From: Anaeramoeba flamelloides
Taxonomy: Eukaryota; Metamonada; Anaeramoebidae
Assembly: GCA_027625915.1 (NCBI GenBank)
Contig: JANTQA010000029.1
Location: 8,804,001-8,868,000 of the forward strand
Direction: 5' to 3'
DNA length: 64,000 bases
The notes below the pieces were generated by a model. That model made no database searches, had not been told where the DNA came from, and saw only the letters and a program-made list of their open reading frames with translations. Position numbers and translations under genes: made by a program. Of the stretch, positions 35,961-46,840 are shown one piece after another; position 1 is the stretch's first letter; each line of letters opens with the position of its first letter.

Positions 35961-37074
35961 GACTAACATTAATGACAATATACAAGGTGAAAATATCTCT
36001 AAAATATAAATTATTTCATACCATTTAGCAAGAAATTCAACCCAATCCAATTAATTCTATTTTATTTTTATTAACTATTTTTAAATCCCTATTAACTTCA
36101 TTTCAGACCTCTTGTAAAAAATAAATGCAGTTAAAACATTTTTAATCGCGTGTTTATTCAGTCTTTAAATAAGAAGTTACAAAGTTGGTCACCCAAAAAT
36201 TCTTTCTTCATAGATGAAGTTATTTTATTCGATTTATACCTTGACAATGAACCAAACTAGATAGATTGGTCTTTTTAATATAACTTTATTGTAAAAAATG
36301 AAATTTTCTAATAATTTCTCACTTTTTTCTAAAAGTTGGTAAATAGGTTTGTGTATTCAATTTAATTGGAAATTTGTAAAAATAAGTGCTCTATTTCCTT
36401 TGGAAAAAAAAGTGTGTTCTTCATTCCTTAATTAGAAAATCAAAAGTTAATTACTCCCTAATAAATTTCTATACTAGAGGAATTTTCATTGAATGCTAAA
36501 ACATAAAAAACTTCAATTTTTATTTAAAAAATTTTCAAAAAAAAAAAAGGAATTTATTATTATTATTGCTTTGCATTCGAATTCGTTGCGATTGACGCTA
36601 TAAAAAGATGATAAATGAAAATTATTTTTAATTCATTTTTTTGCCAAACTAATTGAATAGACTTTAATTCTTAAATTACCATTTAGGAAAAAAAGTTAAA
36701 AATAGTTTTTAATAGGGAAGTTACTGAAAATGAAAAGTAAAATCAATAAAAAGAAGAAACCAATTAACTTCAAATAATAACCCATTATATTATTTTCAAT
36801 CAATCTAACAAATACAATTTAAATATACTTTGATTTATCGAACTTATTGGTGTGGTTTTGGAGATCTCTCAAAAATATTCAATTTTTGAACAAATTTTTT
36901 TAATAATTGATCAACCAAAGAAAAGCACAACCAAAATATAGTATTAAAAATACTGTTATTGTGCTTAATACTTCATTTTGTCTTTATATATTTATTTATT
37001 CTTTTTTTAATTGATCTTACTTTTAGATTTCAGTAAGGTTCCCAATGAAAAACCATGTTTCACCTTTTTTCCAC

Positions 37075-37590
37075 AATGATTATATAAACTAAATTTCATA
37101 ATAAATGGCCCATCTTACATTTGAATTTTGAATTACTTTTGTATCGTTTTGAAGTTTTTCCTCTCACAATGAAAAGTTTGCAAATAAATCATTTTTTCTC
37201 TTTTTTATTTTTTCAATAGTATATTGTTAAAATGGAAAATGAAAATGAAAAATTGGAAAGAAGCAATAGATGAATTAATGAAAAATTTGGTTTCAAATAT
37301 GAAAAAAAGATTAGATTTAGTTATTCAAATGGATGGAGAATCGATAAATGGGGTTTTTTACTAATTTAAATTTTCCATTTTTTATGTAATGCTTCTTTCA
37401 AAATAAATGTTCCAATTTTTTACAACAGTTTTTTTTATTTTTTTTTCTTTTATTTTTAGAAAAAAAATAAACATCTCTTGAGTATAGTATTGAATATTAA
37501 AATCGAAATTTTTATATTATAATAGATAACTTCAATTATTAAAAATATTTTTATTTAAAATTTGATTTTTAATGGGCCAATTATTATGAA
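37075..37590 (+). repeat. 0.5-kb repeat, inverted relative to the 14.3-kb copy
   Basis: Aligns with the minus strand of 14,280-14,800. The upstream part ends in a T/C-rich stretch and CAATAG just before the small frame, resembling a splice acceptor, but the other copy lacks that AG. The part after the frame also has a T/C run ending TTTTTAG in both copies. Confidence 0.75.
37239..37364 (+). CDS. Candidate 41-residue micro-ORF in repeat (copy A)
   Basis: Starts MKMKNWKEAIDELMKNLVSN and ends ..IQMDGESINGVFY before TAA. The other copy (14,512-14,628, minus) keeps the frame, the RLDLVIQM and GESING motifs, and the stop. Lysine-rich start, amphipathic middle; no known family. Coding status is open because the repeat around it is equally conserved. 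Confidence 0.3.
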   Translation: MKMKNWKEAIDELMKNLVSNMKKRLDLVIQMDGESINGVFY

Positions 37591-38214
37591 AAATAGTTTA
37601 TTTTTGGTTTTTTGATATTTTTATTGTAATATATTGTTCGAAAATTAAATTCATGACTTATAAATAAAAAGATATGTTTTGTGAGATCTTACAATTCTAA
37701 TTGACTAAATATCGTCTTTTAAAAAAAAAAAAATTTCTTCAGCACAAGTTTAATGCCAAGAATAAATTTACCATAGAAGCAATAAATTTAAATGTTTATT
37801 CAAAGTTTCAAATTCTTTCTTTTTTATCATTTCTGTGATTTCTGTGATTCTCTTCAGATGAACAACTAAAATGGTATGTTTGTTCTTTGACATTTCATAT
37901 AAATTCCTCAGCATTGAAATTTATAGTCTGTGTAATTAACTTTGGAAACTATTTGAGAACTTAAAAGCATTTTCATAAGTGTATTAATCTTCCAGAAAAT
38001 GATCATTTTTCAAATATAATAATAAAAAACAAAGAAAGCAAATTTCGGTGACACAATTTTTTGTAATGAACCAATTTTATTGGATAATGAGAGTCTATAA
38101 TTTATAAATCACATTATTATTAAAATGTTGATGTTTTTAGAAGTTTTTTTTTTTTTATTCCCTTAAATATTTGAAGTGTTATCAAAGAATCAAAAAGGAA
38201 GAAGAAAAAACAAT

Positions 38215-39318
38215 TTAATAAAGATGGATAAATATGGATAATATAGCTAAGAGCCAAATAAGTGAATGTAATAGATAGCTAGGAGACACAATATCGTTGT
38301 CGTTATCATCTTCTGTTGTGCAGTAATCGCCAGTGCCCGTTATACATTCACATTCGCCAGTTCTTAAGCAAACACCTCGATTGTTACAGTTGTCGACACA
38401 GACGACAGTCAAGTTGCCAATAAAATAGGAGGCCTCCTTGGCCAAGTCGACAGCTATATGGTGGTTTTCTGTTCTTGCCCAAATATGGTGCCCAAAGAGC
38501 ATTTCGATTTGCAAATTGATTGTCTTTGTCGTATTCAAAAAGGTTGCCAACTTTTTTTGGTTTTCGTCTGAAGAAACCAAGTCTTGTGACTCGATGTAAA
38601 TTGTAGTAACCGAATGATTTTTCGAAAATGTCATAAATTCACCATCCTCTGCTTCGTCAACAACCTCTTGGTGCCAAACATACATTGCACGGGGATTGTC
38701 TGTTGTGTATTGTGGATCCAAAACTGTATAACTTTGGTAGTAGTGTACGCACACCTCGCGGAATCCCGTGCTATCGGCGAATGCCTCCCATACACCTTCA
38801 AAGGCTTCTTCCATGGCAGTAGTTCCTTCTTGGCAAAATGTGATAGACTCTGGTTGGCTGCCAATGTCGCAATCTGTTTCAACACAAATACTCACAGACT
38901 TGTCGCTTCCGATAGAGTCCGCATACTCGACCTCAGTCCGTGCGTCTTTAACAACAGACTCTGTGTTGTCAACATAGTCCATGATTGCAATGTGCATATT
39001 TGATATATCTTGAACCGCTTCGGACAAGACCAATTCTTTATCGTTCCGTGTGAAATTTCGATTGTCGTACCACCTTGGAATCGCTACAGTCAGGTGTGGC
39101 CTTAGAGACTCGATTGGGAAATGGTCTTCGATCGCACCTGAAAGCTCTTCAAGCAAGTCAATCCACTCATTGCAAATTCCATTGTAATCAGTATCCCATT
39201 CATCTAAAGCATGTGGCTCAACATCAAAATGGATCCCAATTGGAGCTTGTCTTGTGGTGTATTTGGCACAAGACACCACAGAAAAAAACAAAGCAATTAA
39301 AAAATAATTTAATTTCAT
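38215..39318 (-). CDS. Secreted surface protein, EGF-like module, probable GPI anchor
   Basis: 367 residues with a signal peptide at 1-17 (MKLNYFLIALFFSVVSCA). The ectodomain opens with IGIHFDVEPHALDEW, a strand-end motif (G-I-x-D-x-E-P) reminiscent of TIM-barrel glycoside-hydrolase-like proteins; the fold is inference and no catalytic pair is proven. There are several N-glycosylation sequons (NFT, NHS, NTT, NLT). Residues about 307-333 form a small EGF-like module with six Cys (CVDNCNNRGVC..GECEC..C). An acidic, asparagine-rich stretch and a hydrophobic tail (SLIWLLAILSIFIHLY) end the protein exactly at the membrane segment with no cytoplasmic tail, which fits a GPI-attachment signal. Coding DNA here is the most G+C-rich in the window. 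No introns. Substrate and role unknown. Confidence 0.75.
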   Translation of the reverse strand: MKLNYFLIALFFSVVSCAKYTTRQAPIGIHFDVEPHALDEWDTDYNGICNEWIDLLEELSGAIEDHFPIESLRPHLTVAIPRWYDNRNFTRNDKELVLSEAVQDISNMHIAIMDYVDNTESVVKDARTEVEYADSIGSDKSVSICVETDCDIGSQPESITFCQEGTTAMEEAFEGVWEAFADSTGFREVCVHYYQSYTVLDPQYTTDNPRAMYVWHQEVVDEAEDGEFMTFSKNHSVTTIYIESQDLVSSDENQKKLATFLNTTKTINLQIEMLFGHHIWARTENHHIAVDLAKEASYFIGNLTVVCVDNCNNRGVCLRTGECECITGTGDYCTTEDDNDNDIVSPSYLLHSLIWLLAILSIFIHLY

Positions 39319-40479
39319 TTAAAACAAGAAGAAAAATGTTTAAAAAATGAATTTTTGGGTGTTTGAAGAACTAATTTATGTTTTTTTTTTCTTATTTTGA
39401 TTCAATTTTTATTGTTAATTTTCACTTTTCTTGTGTTTTTTGGGCAAAGTCAATGAAAAAAGTTTATTTTGACAAAAACCAAAAACTCTTGGAAGAGAAA
39501 TTTCTTTTAACCATGAAAAAAAATTCAAACACTACTGTTAACAACAATGTCAATAAACAATATTTTCCTTCTTCTTTAAAAAAAAAATTAAAGAAAACAA
39601 AAAATTGAGAATAATATTAAAAAAAAAGGTTCTTTTTCAAAATGGATAATTGGAACTAAACATTCAATTTACAACACAAGAAGCTTTTAAATATTTTCCA
39701 AGATCTCTGAAAAGACATTTGTGTGAAGTGTTAAATTCGAATAAATTCAATTAATTTTGCAACAAATCGTTTGAATAGAAATTTCTTAAAAGTTATTGTT
39801 AGAAATTTAGACCTTTCTCAATTCTTTTTGGTTATTCGATTTTAATTTTTGAAATTCCAAAAGACAGAACAAAACTTTAATATTTTCTCAAAAATTTGTA
39901 GATCTTTTGGGAATTGTTCTAAAAATCTTCCTCATCATTGACACCTTTAGAGTTAAGATTGGACTTGTTTCATTTTTAAATTATAAATTTAGGTTTAAAA
40001 CTGGTTCTGTTAAATATTGCTGTTTTTGTTTTGGTTCTAAATATAATAAGAAAAAGAAGTCAGAAAGTATATTGCTTTTCTTTTTTAAAAAGAAATTATT
40101 TAAGTGTACCAACAACAAGAGAGAAGAAAATGGTTTTCTGAATTAGGAATTGTTTGAGAAATAATTTTGAAAAAGTAAGTTTTAATTGAATATTTTTGAA
40201 AGTTAAAAAAGACATTTTTTGTTTACTCTATTTTTTTTTTTTGTAAAATAATTTGTCAATGGAGTAAAGGAAATTTAAGATCCCTTTTTGTTTTCAAGTT
40301 ATAGTTTCGTGATTTGAAGGTATGTTTTTTTGATGAACTGAATTCCTCAAAGAAAAGAAATCTTAAAGAAATGAAAAATTAAGAAAGTTGAATATTTTTC
40401 AATTTTTTACATTTTAATTGTGAGAATCCTTAATGGTAACAAAATACTACCTTTAGTAAAGCCTAATTTTGTTTCATTA

Positions 40480-40930
40480 TAAAAAGTGTGTTTTTTTGGT
40501 AAAGAAGACCTATACATTAAAAAATCAAAGAAACTGACAATCTGTAAATATATGGTGTTGATTTCTAAAAGTTCTATTATTTCAAAAGAAATCCACAAAA
40601 TTAAGAATCAAATTGGAAAATTTATATCTGAAAAATAAATAAAAATTTTTATCAAACAATTTTGAATACATCAAAAAAAACAAAAAATTTCAAAAAAATT
40701 AAAAATATTAAGAAAAATTTAGAACAAATTGCATTCCTAATTTAAATTTTACATAAAAAATCAATAAGTTTACCATCAAAATTAATTTGAACTTTGGGAC
40801 ACTACAGAGTATTGAATTAGATGTTGCATTTGGACAAGATTAAAAAAAAAAACAGGGCTTTTATTTTAAAAAAAGGATTATAGTATTTTGTGCACGCATT
40901 ATTTTGATCAGTGTTCGTAAAAAAAGAATT
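40480..40930. repeat. Dispersed repeat family 2, short copy
   Basis: Shares with 20.3-20.7 kb the segments GTAAAGAAGACCTATACATTAA (20.3 kb: GTTAGAGAAGACCTATACATT), AAATATGGTRTTGATTTC, AAATTGCATTCCTAATTTA and GATGTTRCATTTGRACAAGA. Same orientation. Non-coding. Confidence 0.6.
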
Positions 40931-41684
40931 GTTTTTGTTACAAGAGATAATGAAAATTTGAAATCAAAATATAATTTTTGACTTTATTTGTGAAGCGATC
41001 CACGCAAATTAGAGTAAAAACTTGATATTTTTGTTTTTGTCCCAAAAGTAAAAAGAGTGACATATTTTCACAAAGTTATAATAAAACCTGATAAAAATGA
41101 AGATTTTTGTCGTCTTTAAAGAATAGGTTTATAATTGTTAAAAGGGATCATTTTTCGCCAATTTAATTTTCAGTAAAAAAGATCCAGATCCTTTTTTTTG
41201 GTTGGAATTTTTGTTTCAAAAATATCAAGAAAATATTTCTAAAACTTTTTGTTTTTTTAAGAAATCTCTCTTTAAGAAATTGATGAGACTTTATATGAAC
41301 AAACAACCTTGAAATTGTATCTTGTGTTAAAAATACAGAAAAAAAATTAAAAATTGAATCATTGAAGATCCAGAAAAAATATATCTCTTCTTTTCTTTAC
41401 AAATAATTTTGATAATTTCTTGAAATTTAGGAGATTAAATAATATACCTTTTCAAATTTTAAGAGTATAAACAACAAAATTTATACTTTAAATAAAGTAT
41501 TTGAGAATAATTATTAATTTTTTATTATTAAAATTATTAATTCGAATTAATTCTATTGGGTTGAAAATATTTGTAAAGGTGAGTAACTTTAAATGAAAGG
41601 AGTATGACAGATTTTTACTTATTGGTCTTTTAATGAAAAACCGTTTGCAAGATGATTTATTACTTGAAAATATATAAGTTTTCA

Positions 41685-42050
41685 CAGATATTACATAGTC
41701 TCATTTTTATTCTGGTTTATTGTTTTTACAATATTTTTTTATTTTTTTGACCTCAAGATCTTTGATCAAAAAAAAAAAAACAAACACAATTAAACTAAAA
41801 AAAAAAAAAAAGATAAACAAGAGGAAAAAAAAAAAAAAAGAATAAAAAATAAAAAAATTGAGAAAAATAAAAACTGAAATATTAAAAAGTAGATTAAAAA
41901 TAAAACTACAATAGAAAGACTAACAGTAAATTGAAAAAATTAGAAAAAATGATTATGATCTAAAAATTCAAAATATTTTTGTAATTAGAATATTTGATAA
42001 AACCCTAAAATACTTCAAATTAACATAATTAAATTAGAAAATATTTTGGA
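41685..42050. repeat. Dispersed repeat family 1, copy at 41.7 kb
   Basis: ATTACATAGTCTCATTTTTA, then a T-rich stretch, a long A/G tract and ATTAGAAAAAATGATTATGA with TCTAAAAATTCAAAATATTT, in the same order as the 5.2-kb and 49-kb copies. Confidence 0.6.
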
Positions 42051-42129
42051 AAAATACTAAACTTTTCATTTATAGAGGTTTACCCTTAAAATCTATTAAT
42101 GAACCAAAGAGTAACATGTTTTATTTTTT

Positions 42130-42720
42130 GAGTCCGAGAGATCGGGAATTAAACACCATTTCACTCAAAAGCGACCCTCAAAAATGAAAAATTCACCCTT
42201 TTTTTCAGAATCAACCAATATAAGCCAGTTTAGTGTTTATTTAAATAATAAAATTCCTAAGAGAATTGATATTCATCAAAAAAATACCTTGACAAATTTA
42301 CAATTTTCGAAAACAATAAAAGGATTAAAAAAATTTTAAGGCCATTTTCATTCAAGCGACTCGCCAAAATTTTCTCAATCTCTTTTGGAAAATTATTGAT
42401 TTTGACTTAAGATTTTGAAATATCTTTCTAAATAAGTACATTTAATATTTAAAAGCCTCAATTTTCATAAATTTAATTAGGATTTTTTAAAGCCACCCTC
42501 TCATTTTTCAAATTTACTTTTGTGTTTAAAAAATGAAAAAAAAAAAAAAGAAAAAGAAGAATGAATGAATAGATAAAAAATGATTAAATTAGTATAAAGG
42601 ATCAGATCAAAAAATAGAAACAATCTTTTGGGAAGAATATTTTAATAAACTCATAGAAAATATTCTATTTCTCCTATAAAACTTGATATATTTGACTAAA
42701 AAAAGAGTTTATTTTAGTTT
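42130..42720. repeat. Dispersed repeat family 1, copy at 42.1 kb
   Basis: Parallels 29,720-30,290: ATTTCACTCAAA..AAAAATGAAAAA, TTCTCAATCTCTTTTGGAAA, an A-rich purine tract and TTGACTAAAAAAAGAGTTTA. It lies directly after the 41.7-kb copy, so the two may be parts of one longer element or a tandem pair. Confidence 0.6.
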
Positions 42721-44089
42721 TATCAACTTTACGAACTTAAAAATAATAATATTTCAACTCATTTCCCGTTGATTTATTTCATGGAATACAATTTGAGTTG
42801 ATCTTACAGAGTATTTTATATTATGGAAAAAATGTTACGATTCAAGTTGAATTTAACTTTTATGACATTCATTAAATCAACTTTTAAAATAGTTATTACT
42901 AATGGAATTTCCAAAAACAACACATTTTAAAAGAATTCTGAACTTTTAAACCAATGAAATTGTTTATCCATTTTTTTGAGTAAAAATATTACAAAATAGG
43001 AAAAGGAAGTACACATTTTTATATCTTTTTTAAGATAATTCCTTTTGATAAAAAGAAAAATTGATTTATTCAAAATTGTTGAAAAATATTAATATTATTT
43101 CGATAATTTTAAGTTATATCATTTTTTTTTTCAAAAAACTTAATATTTAACTTACAAAATAAGTTATTCGTATAAAATGAAATGTTAATTTTTTCAAATA
43201 AAATATACTGAAAGATATTTGGAATTAGGGAATTATAACATTTCAATACCATATCAGATTGTTTCCATTCTAAATATACCTCAAAATGTAATAACAATTC
43301 TTGTGATTAATATTAAAAGATTATTTAGAAAAATGACTAAATTCAAATTTTTTTTATTTTTTTCAAAATGAAAAAATTACATTTTAATAAATTTGAAGAT
43401 TCTTTTGAAATTATTATTATACAAGAGTGATTGTTGTTTAACTCATCGTGTTATACAAACCCCCGATTAAAAATATATGACTTTTATAAAATACTTTGAA
43501 ACAAATTTATTCTTCAATAGAGCAAATAAAATTGATAGGAGCATTTAAAACTTAATATTAATTTTTTTTTTTTTTTTTTCATTTATTATATATATTATTT
43601 ATTTAATTCAGATATCTAGAATTTATAATTATTTTGATAGACTCCAAAATCCCTTAATAATAAATTAAATCTTCAGGGGTACTTATTCTGATTGTTTTAA
43701 TCTGAAAACAATCATCTTGTGATGATTTGAATTTAGACCTGTAGAAAAAGAAAAAAAAAACATGGTCTTTTCCAAAGTAATGGAAGACGATAGTTAGGAG
43801 TTAGAAGAACTAAAATTAATATAATCTTAACGCCGGAATTTTCTTTTTGAGCCTCAAAGAGGACATATAACCACGGATTATAAATCTTTTTGTTAATATA
43901 AAATAAATGAAAATATTTAAGCTCCTGTTTCTTTTTCAAATCGATTACAAGATAAAATGAACATACAACTAATAAACAAAGAACTAAATTATAATTTTTT
44001 AATCATACTTTCAATAATTTTCTCTTCAAAGAGACTCCCCCCCCAAAAAAAAAAATAAAATAAAATACCAAAAAAAAAAAAAATAGAGT

Positions 44090-44470
44090 TAAATATTTTA
44101 TTGACTCTATTGGGAACATCTTGTACAAAATTCTCAATTTCTTTAGGAAATTAAAATTGTTGACAATAAGATTCTTGACTTGTAAATATATGAATTTTAA
44201 AAGAACATACAAAGACTAACTTTTCTTCAAGTAAATTTGGAGTTACAAATATTTTTTGTTTCAAATTTATTTTTTTAATAAAAAAAAAAAAAAGAAAAAA
44301 AAAAGTAAAAATCACAAAACAAGAAAAAAAAAATTTTACAAATTAGAAATAATGATCTTGATCTAAAAATTGAAATTTTAGTTTGCAACGAATAATGAAT
44401 TAAACTCGTAGAATGAGTTCTATTTCTTCAATAAAACTTGACCACTTTGACTGAAAAAGAGTTTATAAGC
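44090..44470. repeat. Dispersed repeat family 1, copy at 44.1 kb
   Basis: The best match to the 29.7-kb copy: TTGTACAAAATTCTCAATTT, GGAAATTAAAATTGTTGACA, CTTGACTTGTAAATATATGA, the A/G tract, GATCTAAAAATTGAAATTTT and TTTGACTGAAAAAGAGTTTA. Confidence 0.65.
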
Positions 44471-45271
44471 AAAAGGAAATAATCAAAAACATTGATCATT
44501 TTTTATGGGTCTCTCTTTCCTATAAAAAAGATAGATTAATTTTTCAAAACAAACTAAAAGAATTAAATTTTAATGGAATAATTTTAAACTGTGACAGTTC
44601 AATACTCTTTTCATTAATTAACAATAGTGAAATCTAAGATTTTAAGCTTCAATTCCCTTTCAGAAATTTAAGTAGAAGAGCATCTAGAGTGTAATTTACA
44701 CTTCCTCCTCACCAATAAAAAAAAAAAAGAATATCAAATAATTTTTTAAAAAAATAATTTCAAATAGTTCATAAAATTTTAAAGTGTGGAGTTATTTGTC
44801 GATCTCCTTTCCTATATTTTTTTTCAATAATTATAAAACTGATTTTTGAACTGAAGTATAGAATTCGCAATATTAACCTTGGTTGGAAGTTTGAAAAATA
44901 TTCTTTAGATCAATTATTTAAATAAATCAATGAATTTTTATTTGTTTTTTTTATTGTTTTTGTGTAAAAAATACATTTTTGTTCAGAAACAAAATGAAAA
45001 TGTTGTGGTAATGTTTATTATTATATTCAAATTAATAATAAAAAGGTGTGGAAAAATAATTGTTTTTTTTTTTTATCAAATAACAATAAAACATTGAAAC
45101 TCTTTATTAACAAAATGTTAACAATTAAGGCTTGTATATTTTTTTTGCAATTATTCAAAGTTAATTATTATTATATATAGATTATAAACCAGCTATCTTA
45201 TTAATAACTCAATATTACATTAAATATAAAAACCCCAGATATTTCAAAAAAAAAAAATATTTCTTGGATGA

Positions 45272-46840
45272 TTAATGTAGATTAGATCGTTTTACAAGAT
45301 AATTAATTGAATTTGAAAAGATTTCTGCACCGTCTGTTTCTTGTAGCCAAGCTTTCCCACACCCATTAGTAATTGCTGTTGACATGGGGTGGAAGTTTAA
45401 ACAAACAACCGTGCCAAACTTTCCACCTTCCTTCGTTTTTTCTGTAATTAAAGGGAACCCATTATCCCAAGAAGCGATTAATTTCCCCCCATTGATATCA
45501 TGCGTGCCAATAAAATGAGTATAATCTTTGCATTTAAAAGAATTCACATTAAACATTATGGGATGATCTGGTATGTGAACTTGTCCCAATTCACGGCTGG
45601 TGGACGTGTTTCTTTCTGCAACAGCAAGTGGTATAAAGCCTTCTTCAACGATTTTGCCTTGGATCCTAAAACTGTCGTTCTCGATTAAAGAGTTTATTGC
45701 TATCACGATAAGCCCCTTCCCATTTCTAACAAATTTAGCTAAATGGTTTCCCATGCTTTGCGGGTTATTGGTAGGCGAATAATTGCTACACCTTAAAATA
45801 ACGAGATCATACGAATTAATTTTTTTATAAGAAGCCGACGATTTTGAAATGTTGATTAAATCCACATTCTTGTGGCCACAGTCCATGATCATTTTTTTGA
45901 AATCAAAGAGTTTTTTTTCACCACCACGAGCAGAGCAAAGCACCAAAATTTTGGAATTTTTCCTGATCCGTATTTTTCTTTTCAGAACAGGATTATATTT
46001 ATTTATTAATCTCAGCGAGCAATTAAACAATTGTTCTACGGGATATATCCCTGTGCTATAGACATATTGCAAGTCTTGGAAATCCATAAGATCTAATCTT
46101 ATTGTTGGTAAATAATCTTTCAATAAGGTCTTGATAGTCACATTTTCTTGATCTTTGGATTTCCTTTCTTTTTCAGAGTTAGCCCAATTAATGAGTGATC
46201 GGAAAATATTAATTTCTTTTGAGATTATGTAATTGTTGTCCAATAAATAATTGATCGTTTCCTTGGATAATTGTCGAAAGCAATTGACATCACCAAAGAG
46301 TAACTCGGTATTATTTCTAATGTACTGAAGGTGGCAATTCGATAGAATGCTTATTCCTCTGTTTTTGAAATATTGGAAAAAGATTAAACAATTGCTATTG
46401 CTAATTTGTTTTCGAAAGTATTCATAGCAACGAGTTGTTAATTCTTCACATTCATATTTTTCAGATAATAAATATAATTCGATCATTTGGCCTGTTTCTT
46501 TTCCTATTTCTTTTGGTTTTTCTTCTTTGGTTTCTTGTTCTTTTTTTTTTTCTTTTTCTTTTTCTTTTTTTAAAAGAATTTTTCGATAATAAAGATATTT
46601 TAAAAATAAAAGAAAAATTTCTTCTTTAACATCAGGTAGAAAGACAACAAGAATTCGGTTGGGGTGTTTTTGCTCAGAGTTTTTATCATAAAATAACTTT
46701 TCCCAATAAGGAGAGATCATGGATAATACAAATTGGTGACTATAAAAAACCTTTTTTGTTTTTCCAACAACCAATTTTACATTGGAGAATTCTTTTTTAT
46801 TAAATTGTTTGGAAAATAGTTTTTCAAGAGAATCTTCCAT
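45272..46840 (-). CDS. BTB-BACK protein fused to a ThuA/GATase-like domain
   Basis: 522 residues from the ATG at 46,840 (MEDSLEKLFSKQF); an upstream in-frame TTG extension is lysine-rich and looks untranslated. Residues about 15-135 are a BTB/POZ domain (FSNVKLVVG..FYSHQFVLSMISPYWEKLFY..FLLFLKYLYY), the dimerising, often cullin-3-binding module, with a KEKEK-type insert before its last helices. A BACK-like helical region follows (..IISKEINIFRSLINWANSE..). The C-terminal 220 residues form an alpha/beta domain: KILVLCSARGGEKK, SYDLVILRCSNYS, VRNGKGLIVIAIN, GGKFGTVVCLNFHPMS and ETDGAEIFSNSINYL. This resembles ThuA-like/class-I glutamine-amidotransferase folds, but the nucleophile elbow position reads VIAINS with no Cys, so it is probably a binding domain and not an enzyme. 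Target unknown. Confidence 0.75.
   Translation of the reverse strand: MEDSLEKLFSKQFNKKEFSNVKLVVGKTKKVFYSHQFVLSMISPYWEKLFYDKNSEQKHPNRILVVFLPDVKEEIFLLFLKYLYYRKILLKKEKEKEKKKEQETKEEKPKEIGKETGQMIELYLLSEKYECEELTTRCYEYFRKQISNSNCLIFFQYFKNRGISILSNCHLQYIRNNTELLFGDVNCFRQLSKETINYLLDNNYIISKEINIFRSLINWANSEKERKSKDQENVTIKTLLKDYLPTIRLDLMDFQDLQYVYSTGIYPVEQLFNCSLRLINKYNPVLKRKIRIRKNSKILVLCSARGGEKKLFDFKKMIMDCGHKNVDLINISKSSASYKKINSYDLVILRCSNYSPTNNPQSMGNHLAKFVRNGKGLIVIAINSLIENDSFRIQGKIVEEGFIPLAVAERNTSTSRELGQVHIPDHPIMFNVNSFKCKDYTHFIGTHDINGGKLIASWDNGFPLITEKTKEGGKFGTVVCLNFHPMSTAITNGCGKAWLQETDGAEIFSNSINYLVKRSNLH

Larger units (their letters stand above)
32811..38214. other. 5.4-kb intergenic region
   Basis: No supported gene. 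It has an (ATTT)n run near 34.2 kb, 8 G in a row at 34.6 kb, a weak copy of family 1 near 35.7-36.0 kb with an (AAAAG)n tract, and the plus-strand arm of the 0.5-kb inverted repeat at 37.1-37.6 kb. Small open frames at 33.4-33.8 kb are not convincing. Confidence 0.65.
39319..45271. other. 6-kb intergenic region with several family-1 repeat copies
   Basis: No firmly supported gene. A lysine/asparagine-rich frame at 39,453-39,608 is discussed as a finding. Copies of family 2 (40.48-40.93 kb) and family 1 (41.69-42.05, 42.13-42.72 and 44.09-44.47 kb) occupy much of it. It also has 8 C in a row at 44.04 kb. Confidence 0.65.

Noticed and set aside
36100-37000. Possible tandem-repeat or CRISPR-like array in AT-rich DNA
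   Set aside because: Recurring A/T words show no fixed unit or spacing; nothing in the window resembles repeat-spacer order.
38614-39003. 129-codon plus-strand frame
   Set aside because: Antisense shadow of the surface-protein gene, whose signal peptide, EGF module and anchor signal leave no doubt about the coding strand.
39907-40146. 79-codon Lys/Phe/Cys-rich frame
   Set aside because: It looks like chance reading of A- and T-runs and has no start context or conservation evidence.
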